This document shows, piece by piece, positions 1 through 10,951 of a DNA stretch of 64,000 bases; position 1 is the stretch's first letter; each line of letters begins with the position of its first letter. Source of the stretch: Fragilaria crotonensis (Eukaryota; Bacillariophyta; Fragilariophyceae; Fragilariales; Fragilariaceae); contig JAKSYS010000241.1 in NCBI GenBank assembly GCA_022925895.1, forward strand, positions 1 to 64,000, given 5' to 3'. The translations under genes were made by a program, and so were the position numbers. The notes below the pieces were generated by a model. The model searched no databases. It was not told the origin of the DNA and saw only the letters and a program-made list of their open reading frames with translations.

Positions 1-360
1 CTCAATGCATGTCCCAGGTCTGATGTACCTTCTGAATTCTTTGTGTACATGCTTTCTAAAGCCATGGGGCTTACTGACCAGCACACAGCAACAAGTTCGC
101 CAGGCTACGGTCTAGTATTATGATATTTTTGTGGTGCCCAGCATGTATCTTTTGAGCAACATAAAGCCTCAAACCATCATGGCCATCAAGTACTTGCCTG
201 CTGGTCTGACAATTTGAAGAAGAATGACAATGACAAATAGCTAACAACACCAGGTTTGTGAACCAGGTTAAGGAAGAAAAGAATACTTGTTTATTGGTCA
301 CCACACAATTTCTCGTATTAAGAATTTGAAACACCAGTCTGTCCGTCGCCCGTTTTGCAG

Positions 361-367
361 TATAAAA
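361..367 (+). promoter_or_regulatory. TATA-box-like motif before the LINE ORF1 start
   Basis: A TATAAAA heptamer lies about 31 bases upstream of the first ATG of the LINE ORF1 at 398. LINEs normally use internal promoters, so this may be chance or a captured host promoter. Bases 1-360 hold no gene I can support; they are probably LINE 5' leader or host flank. Confidence 0.25.
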
Positions 368-397
368 ACCACCGAAGCCGTCCCGTGCGTCACCACC

Positions 398-3300
398 ATG
401 ACCGAAGCAGCGGCTCATCCGTCCCAAACCCTCCTCACGTCCCTCCCTCCTGACACTGACAACTACTTTGGTTTTCATTTGAAGGACTGGAAGGATTTCC
501 CCGATACCGACATTCCTCCTGAGCACTTGCCTGAGACGCAGAACGATCGTGTCAAACGCATCTACGAGGAAACAGTCCAACACAACGATACCACTCCAAC
601 TGTCTGGCATAGGTTCTCAACTCTTGGGCAAAACATTGTGTCTTTTCCCAACTTCGAAGCACTTTGGAACAATTTCGATAACGATCAACTTCAACTTCAC
701 TTAGTTGTCTGGTATCGTTACATGTACTACATCGACCGTAAACTCGATGTTCCAAAGAAACTTCACGACTGGGCAAACAGTTTCTCTCTTCCCTACTTAT
801 CCACTCACACCGATAAAGTTCTCCCAGTGGACACGATCACAGTCGGTTTTGAGGCGTGGGCAAAGCGTGCAAACAATATCTACTCATGGAACAAGGTCAT
901 CGGATCCGCGAAGGCAAAGCGTCGCACCCAGATCGCCAGGAAAACATCCTCTGGGCCAAAGAAGATGTCAATCGCTCTTAAGACAACAGACCTCTTCAAA
1001 CAACAACTTGCATTCACTACCCCTCCAATTCCAGAAGAACTAGACGACGAACCGATGGATGTGGAAATTCCAGGAGTCCCAGCAGCACAAACACTTCAAA
1101 CGCCCACTCCAAAGTCCCACACAACTCCGCTCCCACCAGTAACCAAACCACACCCACAGATCAACAACCCGCCACCAAAAAGCCACCCACAAGGACATGA
1201 AGAAAAGAATAAGGAGTCGAATTCTACTACATCGTCCGCGGATGGAAAAATGTCGGCGCTGATTCCAAACTCGAACATTCCTATTAATGATGGCACCATT
1301 CGTATCTCGCTCCGTTGGAAAACGACTGCAGACGTCGTCTCGCTTGCCTTATCTCAGAAATCGCAGAAATTATCCGTTGCAATCCACTTGCTTCTCAATG
1401 ATATCTTCCGAGACGAGGATGGCCTTCTATACCTTTGGAAAGACAAAGGAACTGAAAATTACAACTCCTTATCAAAAATGACGCCAGAGGAAGTCCGATC
1501 GTACATTGCTCCTTCCCTATTGGTTCTACCGTCCCAATCGCAAATCATTATTGCGCTCCGGTTCGGATTCACTGATAAACCGTCTTTCTATTGAAAAAAC
1601 CAGTCGAGAGTGCAGGAAGCACTCACAAGGAACAAAGTCTCAGTGATGTTTTCAAACTCCAAAAGCACCAGCGGCGATCAGGTCATTTCGGGTTATATAC
1701 TTCTCAAAGCTCCTCGCACAACTCATCGCACACGTTTCCTCCAAAGCTTACGCAGCAAGCTTCCCGCCACGACCCCTTTTTTCGACATTTTCCTTCATCG
1801 ACGAACTCCATTTGATCAGGGCATCAATCATCTGGTGGTACAATGTGGAAAAAACCACGTTCATTCTTTGAGCCAGACGCTACTTTCTGCACTGGACGGA
1901 TCTGGAGCTGGAGTTTACATTCCGAGATTTGCGTTCGCGAAAATGACGACGGCCGAGGCAATGAATTAATTTGACAAGCACGACTCTTATATCAAGTCCT
2001 TCAGATACATCCAATTGTCTCCACTGATCAACAATTTAGACACCATGAGGACAGAGTTTTTCCCGGATGGCACAACAATGGAGAGAACCACAAGGGACTG
2101 GGCCGCATCCATCCTATCTGCCGACGGAAACGAATCAGCACATGTCGATGTCGTTAATGGAGGCTACGATCAAAAATCTTTCCTACTCATGGCTCCTCAG
2201 CACGAAGTCATTGTCCGTCAAGCGTTTGAAGAGTACCGTCGCCGAGTCTTTCCTTTCTCGATCAGAGAAGAACGGTTCAGAGAAGCAATCGGTCCTCCTC
2301 CATCAGTTATACATGTGTTCTCTAAAGTAAATGAAAATTTGTCTTCTATTGACAAATTATTCTCTTCAACGGAATCGTGGAAGCAAACATCAGTTCAAGG
2401 CGACGAGTCATATGCAGAATCAGGATCGAAAGCTGATTCTTCTCTGACACCCGGCGGAGCAGCCGACCAACCTGTATCTACAACAAATGATTCATCCTCT
2501 GAAACAGGAGGTTCTAAAATCTCCACGGAACAGAAAGAAATGACTAAGCCAAAGGCACCGCCGACACCACTGGACTCACTTCGGGAGCAATACGGGCTGC
2601 GCTCCACAGCACAGACAGCAGCATCAACTGACTCAAACAACTCTGCTACGTCACGATTATCTTCAATGTCAACGTCTACAGCTCGATTCCAAGAAATAGA
2701 AGCTCGAATCCAACGTCAACAGAAGGAATTTGAACGGAAGGATCGCATCAACACGGAGAGATTGGAACTCATGGAACGACAATTTAAAAGATTTGACGAT
2801 ATGGATCACAGGTTCGACACTATGGAAGGAAATCTCATGAACGTAATGGAAACACAGGCTGGAGTTGGAGGAACAATGAACAAACTCAGCGACAAATTAT
2901 CGGCTCTCATGGACATGATCGCTATGACAAACATACACACTGCTGGTCACGCACCCGGCATCTCCACATTGCTTAACGAGACCAACTCTACTGCAACCAC
3001 TGGAGTGGCAGACGACACCAACCAGCAGTCTTTTCCGTTCTCACCTGATTCATCAAATCGTCAGCTGGATAGGGAATCCTTCTCGTCACCCATTAAAAAG
3101 AAGTATCGAGCTGGTTTCAACAAAGACGACATGGAGGACATCGGCATGCGCCACGACAAAGACGACAAAAACGGATCTGTCGACGGAGTTCTACAACCTA
3201 CACCCATGGTCACAACGATCGATGAGATGACCGATGACCCCAATCTGGACAGCTTGCATCCCTTCTCCCAGGCTGTACACACACCATTGCCACCAGACGA

Positions 3301-3409
3301 CAACACAGAATCTTCACAAATAGCAACAGCCGAAATGGATGAGATTACCACCGACCTTGAGAGTCGATACAAAGACCAAAGCTCTCAAGGCGGAGGGGAC
3401 GCGACATGA
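398..3409 (+). pseudogene. LINE ORF1 protein, long, with two in-frame stops
   Basis: The first ATG (398) opens a frame that stays the same through three consecutive open stretches: 398-1594, then to 1969, then to 3409. They are separated only by a TGA at 1592 and a TAA at 1967, so I read them as one decayed ORF of about 1,000 codons. The protein has a Pro/Ser/Thr-rich linker around residues 210-290 and a charged, probably coiled-coil stretch near the C-terminus (EIEARIQRQQKEFERKDRIN). I see no CCHC knuckles. It overlaps ORF2 by four bases (ATGA). From memory, similar ORF1 proteins accompany diatom LINEs; I could not search. A nucleic-acid-binding role is inferred from its position. Confidence 0.65.
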
Positions 3410-5340
3410 GTTTCCCACTGGACGACAGTGAGCTGCGGACGATTTCTGCAACGCGTAATCGACCGCGGGGAACCTCTGTTTCAAAAAATTTTACGTCTCC
3501 CAAGCCTCCTAGTTATCGCAATCTTCCCATCGATCCATCTATTCCCCTTCTTCCGATTGGTCACTTTATGTCTATTCCCAACCGTCCTGGACGTTGCATT
3601 CGTCACAATCCTCTAGATTCCTACGCGTCAAAGTCATACGGAGATGCCATCATACAAAAATCTAACCATACAGTGCGACTCTTCTTCCAAAACGTACATG
3701 GTTTAAGTTCATCTCTGGGAAGCGACGACTACCGGTATTTTATGAACTCCCTTCAATCACTCCATGTCGATGTTGCTGGTCTTGCTGAGACCAACACGTG
3801 CTGGCAACATTCTCATTTACGGGACGACTTTAACAACGTGGTACGCAGGTTTCACAGGCAGAGTAAAACCGTCTTCGGTTCACCTTCCAAAGATGTTGAT
3901 CCGATACCTCCATCAGAGACGTATCAAGCTGGGGGGACACTTACATTTGTGGTGGGTTTTCTTGTTTCCCGAGTAAATGGCCAAAACTTCTCGGATCCTA
4001 CGGGTCTTGGCAGATGGTCTGGAATTACTTTCTCGGGTTCGGAGACACAAAAACTTACCGTGATCACGGCTTATCGAGTCTGTTCTGGTTCCATTCGCTC
4101 AGTGCCGCTTGGCAGTTCCTTTGCCAGAGAATATAACTATTTCCACTTGTCCACCAAGCAATCAGTCAATCCCAGAAGACTTTTTCTTCGTGATCTTCAA
4201 CAACAAGTACTTCACCTTCAAGAACAGGGACATGCGATCATAGTCATGTTGGACGCAAATTCTACTCTGCAATCTGATACTCACTTTGCTGACTTTCTCG
4301 ATCACTGCACACTGTTTGATCTTCACGCCAACGATCCGGCGGAATCAACATATATAGGAGCTGAATCTCGTCGAATCGACTTCATATTGGGCTGTCATCA
4401 CGCACGACAATTTCTGGAAAGATCAGGAACATTAGCGTACAACGAGGGCCCACAGTCAGACCATCGCGGTCTTTATGTGGATCTAAAGCTGGAATTTTTT
4501 CAGAGGTCTTCAGCAATACCTTCACCTTCGTCTCGCACGGTGCATACAGGCAATCCTGAACTTGTCGCGAAATACAATGAAAAAGTCTTGGCGTACTACA
4601 CCGTCCACCGACTGGTAGAGCGCATAAACGACCTGTACAATAACTACCACTCAATGTCGAGGGATGACATTCGCGCACTATTAATTGGATGGGATAATGA
4701 CAAGGGCAGAGCAATGAAGGCAGCGGAGAATTTTCTAAAAAGACCTCCAAAAAAATGTCGTTGGTCACCGACCCTCCGTAACAGAGCATTTACTCGTCTA
4801 TACTGGAAGCTTCGATTACGAGAAATTCAAGAAGGTAAAAATTATTCTGTAACATTCACACGATGGCAGGGTCAGCTTCGACAGCATGATAAAACCTTTT
4901 TCTTCCCCTGTCTCCATGAGGAACTATCTCTTGCAGAAGTCCGTGCGCAGTTCAATAAAGCGTCGTCAGATTTTTACAAATGTCAAGTGGACGCCACGCC
5001 CATGCGGATGAAATGTTATGAAGATCTGATTGTCCGGTACGAAACTGACACCAATCCTGCAACGATGACAGCGTCTCGACACAAAGCAACCATCGTTAGG
5101 AGGACAATCGACGGCGAAACGGTTCGGAACAAATTTCGCGAAATCAGTCGCACGGTTAAACCATTTACAGTATCTAGTCTATCAAAAATTTTGGTTCCAT
5201 CAGGATCCTCAGCTCTCAATCACGATGACGAGGAAGAGGCACTAAGTGCTTATCACATTCTTCAAAAACAAGATCCATCTGACGTCCTCTGGGATACGGT
5301 GATCGACAGGTCCCAAATGGAAGCGCACCTTCTGAAGTAC
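398..5340 (+). mobile_element. LINE (non-LTR retrotransposon), 5' half
   Basis: Two adjacent ORFs in the order ORF1 then an EEP-endonuclease ORF2 identify a non-LTR retrotransposon. ORF2 runs through the endonuclease and a linker and loses LINE-like sequence near 5340, before any reverse transcriptase motif. There it joins the 3' end of a minus-strand transposase-like gene. The RT, RNase H and tail are missing at this locus and do not resume on the far side of the transposase, so the copy is truncated rather than simply interrupted. Confidence 0.85.
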
Positions 5341-5433
5341 TGGCTGAGGACAGCAAGGTCAGTTTTGAGTTCTGCAATTGTTTTATTTCATGTTCGTGGG
5401 GCGCCTGGTGGTGGTGGAAGTATGCGATCATGA
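3406..5433 (+). CDS. LINE ORF2, N-terminal part: EEP endonuclease, truncated
   Basis: The ATG overlaps the ORF1 stop. Residues about 85-365 form an endonuclease/exonuclease/phosphatase domain. Motifs in order are the opening RLFFQNVHGL (Asn), LAETNTCW (catalytic Glu), MLDANS (Asp/Asn), and the closing RRIDFILG and QSDHRGLYVD (Ser-Asp-His). The domain nicks target DNA to prime reverse transcription. After it comes a basic linker that in related elements leads to the RT. The last 25-30 codons (from about 5340) are read from the abutting transposase-like sequence and are not LINE. The catalytic residues I can see are intact, although the polypeptide is truncated. Confidence 0.8.
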   Translation: MSFPLDDSELRTISATRNRPRGTSVSKNFTSPKPPSYRNLPIDPSIPLLPIGHFMSIPNRPGRCIRHNPLDSYASKSYGDAIIQKSNHTVRLFFQNVHGLSSSLGSDDYRYFMNSLQSLHVDVAGLAETNTCWQHSHLRDDFNNVVRRFHRQSKTVFGSPSKDVDPIPPSETYQAGGTLTFVVGFLVSRVNGQNFSDPTGLGRWSGITFSGSETQKLTVITAYRVCSGSIRSVPLGSSFAREYNYFHLSTKQSVNPRRLFLRDLQQQVLHLQEQGHAIIVMLDANSTLQSDTHFADFLDHCTLFDLHANDPAESTYIGAESRRIDFILGCHHARQFLERSGTLAYNEGPQSDHRGLYVDLKLEFFQRSSAIPSPSSRTVHTGNPELVAKYNEKVLAYYTVHRLVERINDLYNNYHSMSRDDIRALLIGWDNDKGRAMKAAENFLKRPPKKCRWSPTLRNRAFTRLYWKLRLREIQEGKNYSVTFTRWQGQLRQHDKTFFFPCLHEELSLAEVRAQFNKASSDFYKCQVDATPMRMKCYEDLIVRYETDTNPATMTASRHKATIVRRTIDGETVRNKFREISRTVKPFTVSSLSKILVPSGSSALNHDDEEEALSAYHILQKQDPSDVLWDTVIDRSQMEAHLLKYWLRTARSVLSSAIVLFHVRGAPGGGGSMRS

Positions 5434-7523
5434 CGATTGGCTTCTCTCGTTCCTCATTAGTCATCCAGAAGGGACCAACGTCACCAGCTTGAAATAGAAA
5501 TGATTGGGTGTCGCCAACAGGTAAGGTACGTCGATGCATGCCAAGGTAACCATCGTGCTCTTTTATCTTCGACTCACGCATTCTCGGCTGTGCTCCCCCC
5601 ATAGCCTCTATTCATACTGTAAGCATCCAATCCATTGGTCAACTTCTTTGCATGTCCTTGTGAGTGGTCGAATAGAGAAACAAAGTCGAATTGCGGGTAG
5701 AGGACTTTAACGCAGTCAACGCAGTCCTCGAATTGGATACTCATATGATTGTAAGTCCAATAACCTTCATTGTTTGCCCCTAACTCAAAACTCACAACAA
5801 ACGGCGACTCTTTCAGATCCCTTATGCCACATTGACCGTGAATTGCCATCGCTGCATCGACGTCAACATAGTTTGTACCGCGACGTACTTCATTTATCTC
5901 CTCCAATTGACTGATGTGAACACCAAAGCCGGTTTCACGAGATTGTATTGCTGAAATCATCAGACTCAAGCCGTCGGTCTTGGGCAATAACGCCCGTTGA
6001 CCTAGCGGTCCAACCCATTGCTTTGATTTGAGATGATACTGGCTGTACACGCTTTTGTCTTGCCCAAACAACATAAGCGGCTTTTCTTCTGGCGGTTTGC
6101 GGACACTCAGGTTTCCCCCGAACGTACCAAAGCCCATTTCCTCTGCAACAACATCGTGAAGCATATCAAAGTCATTGACGTGGAATTCGACCATTTCCTC
6201 CCCTGTCTGTTGATCCTGGTAAGTGTATCCTCGCCGAGCATCATCGTCGTATGATATCTTCTTCTCTGACTTCCACTTCTCCACAGTTTCTTTTGTAACT
6301 TGGATCCACCGGTGCGTCCTTGGCTCGAGCTTCGTGAGATAGTTCGTGCAAAATTCATTGCGATGGAAAACAACATTGGGTCGCTCATGTCCATCGACAA
6401 AAAAGGATTTCTTTCGGTTGTCATAATGAAACCCTAAACAACGGAGCCATTGCCATGCTGTTGTAAATGAAATAGGACAATCTAGATAACCGTTGAGTAG
6501 ACTCTCCTTAGTAGCTTCCGCATCTTCTTCATCCTCATCCTCGTTGGTCTCGTTTGTCGTTGCTGTCCTCTCGTTTGCAATAGCATTTGGGATTATCGTC
6601 GTGATCAGCTCATTCCGTGCCTGCTCAACTGTGAGATCGGCAAGGTTCGTAACGCAGTACTCAATCCACGGCAGGGTTATATCTTCGCGAAAGTATTCAA
6701 GTAGAATGGGGAGTGGCTTGTTTTGCTTGTGGGTCTTTGGATCTGGCACTGGAAAGCGCTCACGATTTGCCCTAAGCAAGGCATTCCAGCCTGCAACGGT
6801 ACGTTCATTGGTTGCGGCTGCTTCAATCCCCATCCTGTTGCAATCTAACACAGCGCGAACGCAACAATCTGCTATCCATCTGGCCGAATTCATTTCCTCG
6901 ATCGCGTATGTATATGCCAAACATAGAATACAACATCTCTGTCGAATTAAAAAGATATCGTATGGAGAACATAGATTATCTTTATCATGTTTGTCAATTA
7001 AATCCTTCCAACCATCGGCAGTTCTGTTCACTTGCTGCAGCCTTTTGATCCATTTGTGGAGAACATCAAGAACATCTCGGTCATCACTTGAATTTCCAAG
7101 AAAGAGCTTCTTGGCTTCCGGACTGTCCCAATACGTCTGCACGACAATCTTTGACGACGCAGGGCCATGCTTTGGTTTCTTTGCTTTGTCCGCTGTTTCT
7201 ACTTGTGCGATAGCTCTTCGTTTTGCAGTCGATTGATCCGCTATTTCATTTGTCAAATCAACCACCTCTGTGACACCTCGCGAGACACTGTAATGGTCAT
7301 TAAGCCTCTCATCTTGGAGCAGAGACTAGAAGCTTTTCTTACCATCTGGCAGGCGTTGCACCAACCCTCCTGGGGTTGTTATGTAGTATCCCCAAATATT
7401 CCGTTTTGGATTGCCGAAGGGATCCTGACCGAAACTACAACGTCGGAATCGACCAGTTTGGTTCGAATCCGTGAAATCATCAAGTACCGCGCCACCACAC
7501 GATGAAATTGCTTTGTTCAGCAT
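5340..7523 (-). pseudogene. transposase-like protein, broken (one in-frame stop, one frameshift)
   Basis: An ATG at 7523 opens a frame that meets a TAG at 7326-7328. The same frame then continues from 7325 for about 580 codons to 5574. Within a run of six Gs near 5604-5609 the frame shifts by one, and the homologous sequence carries on in the next frame (RMRESKI ... GYLGMH ... GPFWMTNEERE) to about 5400. The core has acidic residues in regular spacing (IQFEDCVDC, VSLFDHSQGH, then the RMRESKI region), reminiscent of a DDE-type nuclease. I recall similar uncharacterised proteins in protists and cnidarians, but I do not assign a superfamily. I saw no clear terminal inverted repeats. Its 3' end is fused to the LINE at about 5340-5400. 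Confidence 0.6.
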
Positions 7524-8639
7524 ACCAAGGGTCTCAAGAGTACAGGACAGGGTTTGATAAAAGTTACCACCGCTACCGGAGTTATCATACTGCAGGTTTT
7601 ATACCGTACCAATTTTGGCAGTGGATGGCTCATGTCTCATGTGTACTAGTACCGTGTACCCCATGCATGTATCGCATAATCGCATGAATCATACTTTCAT
7701 ACTACGAGTACTTGTACAAGGAGGAGAATACGACGGCTGTAGCATGCATAGATGCTCGCGAAAATTGGAAATCAGCACTGTACTGTCGTACAGCCGGTTC
7801 GATGAAATTTGTGTGGCACAAAGCACAAAGTGCGGAAGCCTCGTCCGTCTGGTTCAAAGCACAAAGCACAAAGCACAAGAGCAATCGTTCCAAACTCGAT
7901 TGCCGACAGGTTTGGTGCGCCCTGTCTAAACTCGGGTGTTTTCTTTCCTGCGCCACTCACAGCCACTTGTCGTGTCCTGTGGCCGCGCGCGGGGGGCGAC
8001 AAGGAGCAAGGTACGCAACGCAAACGTAACATATCTTGACCTCGTCTTCTGATGATGAGTATTGGCTTGTCAACAGTAACAGTAGGTTACTCTACGGGCA
8101 CCGCCCCAGACAAGGACACCCGAGGGCCAGCTGATTGGATTGGATGCTAAGGACCATGAGCGCGACCATGGAACGGACCTCCGTGACGGACCAGCCTGTT
8201 GTAGGTACAAGAAACTCCCTAATCTACGCAAGAATGTGTTGAGGGAACCATGGATTGTCCAAGGATGAAGCATCCAAGATCTAAGCATCCAACACGACAA
8301 GAATAAACACTACAACAACAACAAGATAATACACCGCAACGATAATGGCGTCATAACTGGCGTATCGGTTGTCACATGGTCGTATTTGTTGGCTAATGTG
8401 CTAATTGTTGGAGTGGGTGTCACCGAGAGTCTGGTGCGATGAAGGTTTTGTTGGACGCATTGCGAGTCTTGGCATCGGCGACAGTAAAGACACAGAAAAG
8501 ACGAAGATTACATTTGTAACCTTGATGTGGACAACGTTCCTGACAACGGAAATGTCATTCAGTCACATCTTCGAAGCACAGCAATCAAAGAGCATGACGA
8601 TGGCAACAATGCCATGCTTGACGTTTTGAAAAATCGCGT
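7524..8639. other. gene-poor stretch with short repeats
   Basis: No ORF here looks coding. The stretch has many GTAC-containing words (about 7640-7740) and a tandem CAAAGCACAAAG-type repeat near 7856-7880. It ends in a dispersed repeat copy listed separately. Confidence 0.5.
7930..8320 (+). repeat. dispersed repeat, copy 1
   Basis: This stretch matches 25040-25560 in the same orientation, with shared words such as CTACGGGCACCG, CAGCTGATTGGATTG or close variants, GTGTTGAGGGAACCATGGAT and GGATC-AACACGA. The copies differ by many substitutions and indels. A shorter third match is near 19800-19940. I see no coding potential and no family assignment. Confidence 0.6.
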
Positions 8640-10400
8640 GGTCTGCCTCAATGCCCTGGCGGATCGCATGACATCTTCCCGTCCCGAGGATTCAAAATGT
8701 CTCCCGCGTGCGGAGCCACTCCCAGCAAAGGACCTTGTCATTTCGGACCCAGACTACAATCTCCCGGCGGTTCTTCCGCACGGCCAAGCTGGATGGTGTC
8801 GTCATCCGGTCGACTCGGCAAACAGTTGGACGCCGACAAAATCAGCTTGAACATGGAGCGTTGCGAACGGAACGCATACCTGCCGTGGCTCATGCCATGG
8901 TGCTGTGCAGGGGATGCTCATGACGTTCGTGCTCTGGACGGAATTCTTTCGAGCACCGTAGATTGAATCGTATCTCGAATCCTTGGTGCGGGATCAAATA
9001 ATGGTTGTTTCTCCGTTCGTACGGCGACGACGAATCCAAGGTGTGCCGAGATGATTGGTAATTGGTAGGCATGTTTGGCGCATCCTTTCTTTTGACTGTT
9101 CCTGGAAGGAAAGCCGTCTTTTTGATGGGAGTAGGGCGCCATTAACTTAGGGCAAGGCAAGAAAACGATGGAATATAAAGGCACACATCTACTAGAGCTA
9201 TCACAACTGCAATTTGAAAACCCCAACGACAAATGTTCAAAAATGTGCGAGTTGGTTGATTGTGATGGTTTCATTGTCTGGAGCCCCCAAGTCAAGCAAT
9301 TTTACTGGAGGCACTGCATACGTGGATGGTACGAGACACAGTTGAGAAGAAGACTGGTATGAGTTCCTCTGCGCTTCTGAATGGCGTGGTAAAGCACTGT
9401 CAGATGCTTGGATGGGTCTTGCTGATCGAGATCCGGTGACTTGTAACTGCGCATCAGGAACGATCTCCTGACACCAAGCAGTGTAAATGACGGAAACGAA
9501 CTAGATGTGTGGTGCCTACATCAATGGTGTTTAGCTGTCGTCTCTGCACTTATCGATTGGGCTGTCGGTCCACGCAAACTTAAGACATCCACTTCTATGC
9601 AAGGATGTTTTTGTTCCTCGTTCATATTGCTAACCCACTTTATAAGTCCGGAAGGTGGTCAGCTTCCAAGTAGGCCTGGCTATGCCAACACCTTGTTGGA
9701 GGGAGTTCTGGGTTCAGACAGCACACGATGATTTAATGGCATTCGACAGAACGTCGTCCCCGCTCCAAGACGATGGGGGTGGTAGCGCGCCAAGCACCAA
9801 CTCAACACGGCACCAAAGCAAGATCGATGGACTATATGCACCCACTAGCTATGTACCTGGTAACTCCAACGCGTACACCTCAATGACGAAAACGCCAGAG
9901 CCAATGCCTTTTGGAAGTGAATTCGTCCACTGTCGTCCAAAAAACCCCGACGGAGAGAGAATTGGTTGCTGACATTGACTGTTCATGTTACCATCGAACC
10001 AAAAGACATGTGGTCGACAAGTATGTGAGGCGAGTCATTGGGGGACAAGGTACATTTTGCAAAATATGTTGCTCTGGTGCAACTGTAGGATACAATGGAG
10101 AAGTCCAATAATAAGCGTTGGACGGTTTCCCTCACGAGGAAGTATCTAACCGTGCTAACCGTGCGAGTCCTGTAGTTATTCTTGTGAATACCGCCACTTC
10201 ACGTACAATATAGACTTGAGGGTTTGAAGTAAAAGCGACTCTTGACCAATCGCTTGGCCATTCTTATCCAACAGCGATAAGCGTATACGCATCCTTGACG
10301 CAGATTCCACCCAAACTGTAAATATCACTCCTTTCCTTGTTGACTTTTCACCAGCCCACCGACCCGAACAGTTGTTGCCCACAGCGAATGGAATTCCTTT
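8640..10400. repeat. degenerate duplicated segment, copy 1
   Basis: The segment aligns by eye with about 32110-34240 and 36000-37920. Shared landmarks include TTTACTGGAGGCACTG or variants, the stretch around GACAAGTG-CGACAAGTACGTGAGG, and the 3' part TGCGAGTCCTGTAGTTATTCTTGTGAATACC. In all three copies it lies just downstream of the 3' end of a minus-strand ankyrin gene. Conserved codon-like stretches suggest it was once coding, but every frame is full of stops and I do not recognise a product. Confidence 0.6.
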
Positions 10401-10616
10401 CATCCCATCTCATCTGCCTCGCGGCGATGCAAACTCACCTTGGCGCATTCCTCGAGGCTTTGTGCAATCTCATGAATCTCGCATTTGCGAGCAATATCAA
10501 GAGCTGTTGAGCCAGCCTTGATTTCGTAGATTCGCATCGACTCCGTCGCATTGCAACAACTCACGAACGACACCGACATCGCCCCTGAGACACGCCCAGA
10601 TACGGATCCGATTAAC
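10400..10616 (-). pseudogene. ankyrin-repeat gene remnant (C-terminal cap only)
   Basis: On the minus strand one frame reads an ankyrin repeat (ACLRGDVGVVRELLQCDGVD), and the next frame continues it with the cap AGSTALDIARKCEIHEIAQ and ends in HRREADEMG. A one-base shift near 10505 separates the two halves. The cap and the 3' flank match the plus-strand gene ending at 13267, so the two are inverted copies. The 5' side is cut off by the fold-back element starting near 10605-10617. Confidence 0.75.
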
Positions 10617-10798
10617 TGGCACTCTAATTTCGTCATCATACGACATTCTACATATCGACTTGCGAGTATTCTCTACAGTACTGGAATACATTACTGTTAT
10701 TACATGTAACAGTATGGCTACAACGAGTACTCCAGTACCGTAGAGAATACTCGCAATTGACATGTAGAATGTCGTATCATGACGTAATTGGAGTGCCA
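10605..10798. mobile_element. fold-back MITE inserted in the ankyrin remnant
   Basis: The left arm (from TGGCACTCTAATTTCGTCAT at 10617) and the reverse complement of the right arm ending at 10798 match over about 65 bases with roughly 85% identity. The arms share the words ATACGACATTCTACAT and GCGAGTATTCTCTAC. There is no coding capacity. The left boundary starts within CGGATCCGATTA, the same word that opens the fold-back element at 55716. Confidence 0.75.
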
Positions 10799-10951
10799 TT
10801 TGTCAACGCCCACAAATTTTTCGATTAAGGTACTCGAGTACTCTGAATACCTCGTTATTGCCTTTCCATTTTTGGCATTGTCGCTTGATCATATTTTAGT
10901 ATCCCTTCTTCGAACGAGAACACAATAGCGATTCTGAAAGTCATTGTCACG

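Noticed and set aside
7440-7465. GGTTCGAATCC, a perfect tRNA B-box
   Set aside because: No T-stem pairing, D-arm, anticodon arm or acceptor stem can be formed around it, and it lies within the transposase-like frame on the other strand.
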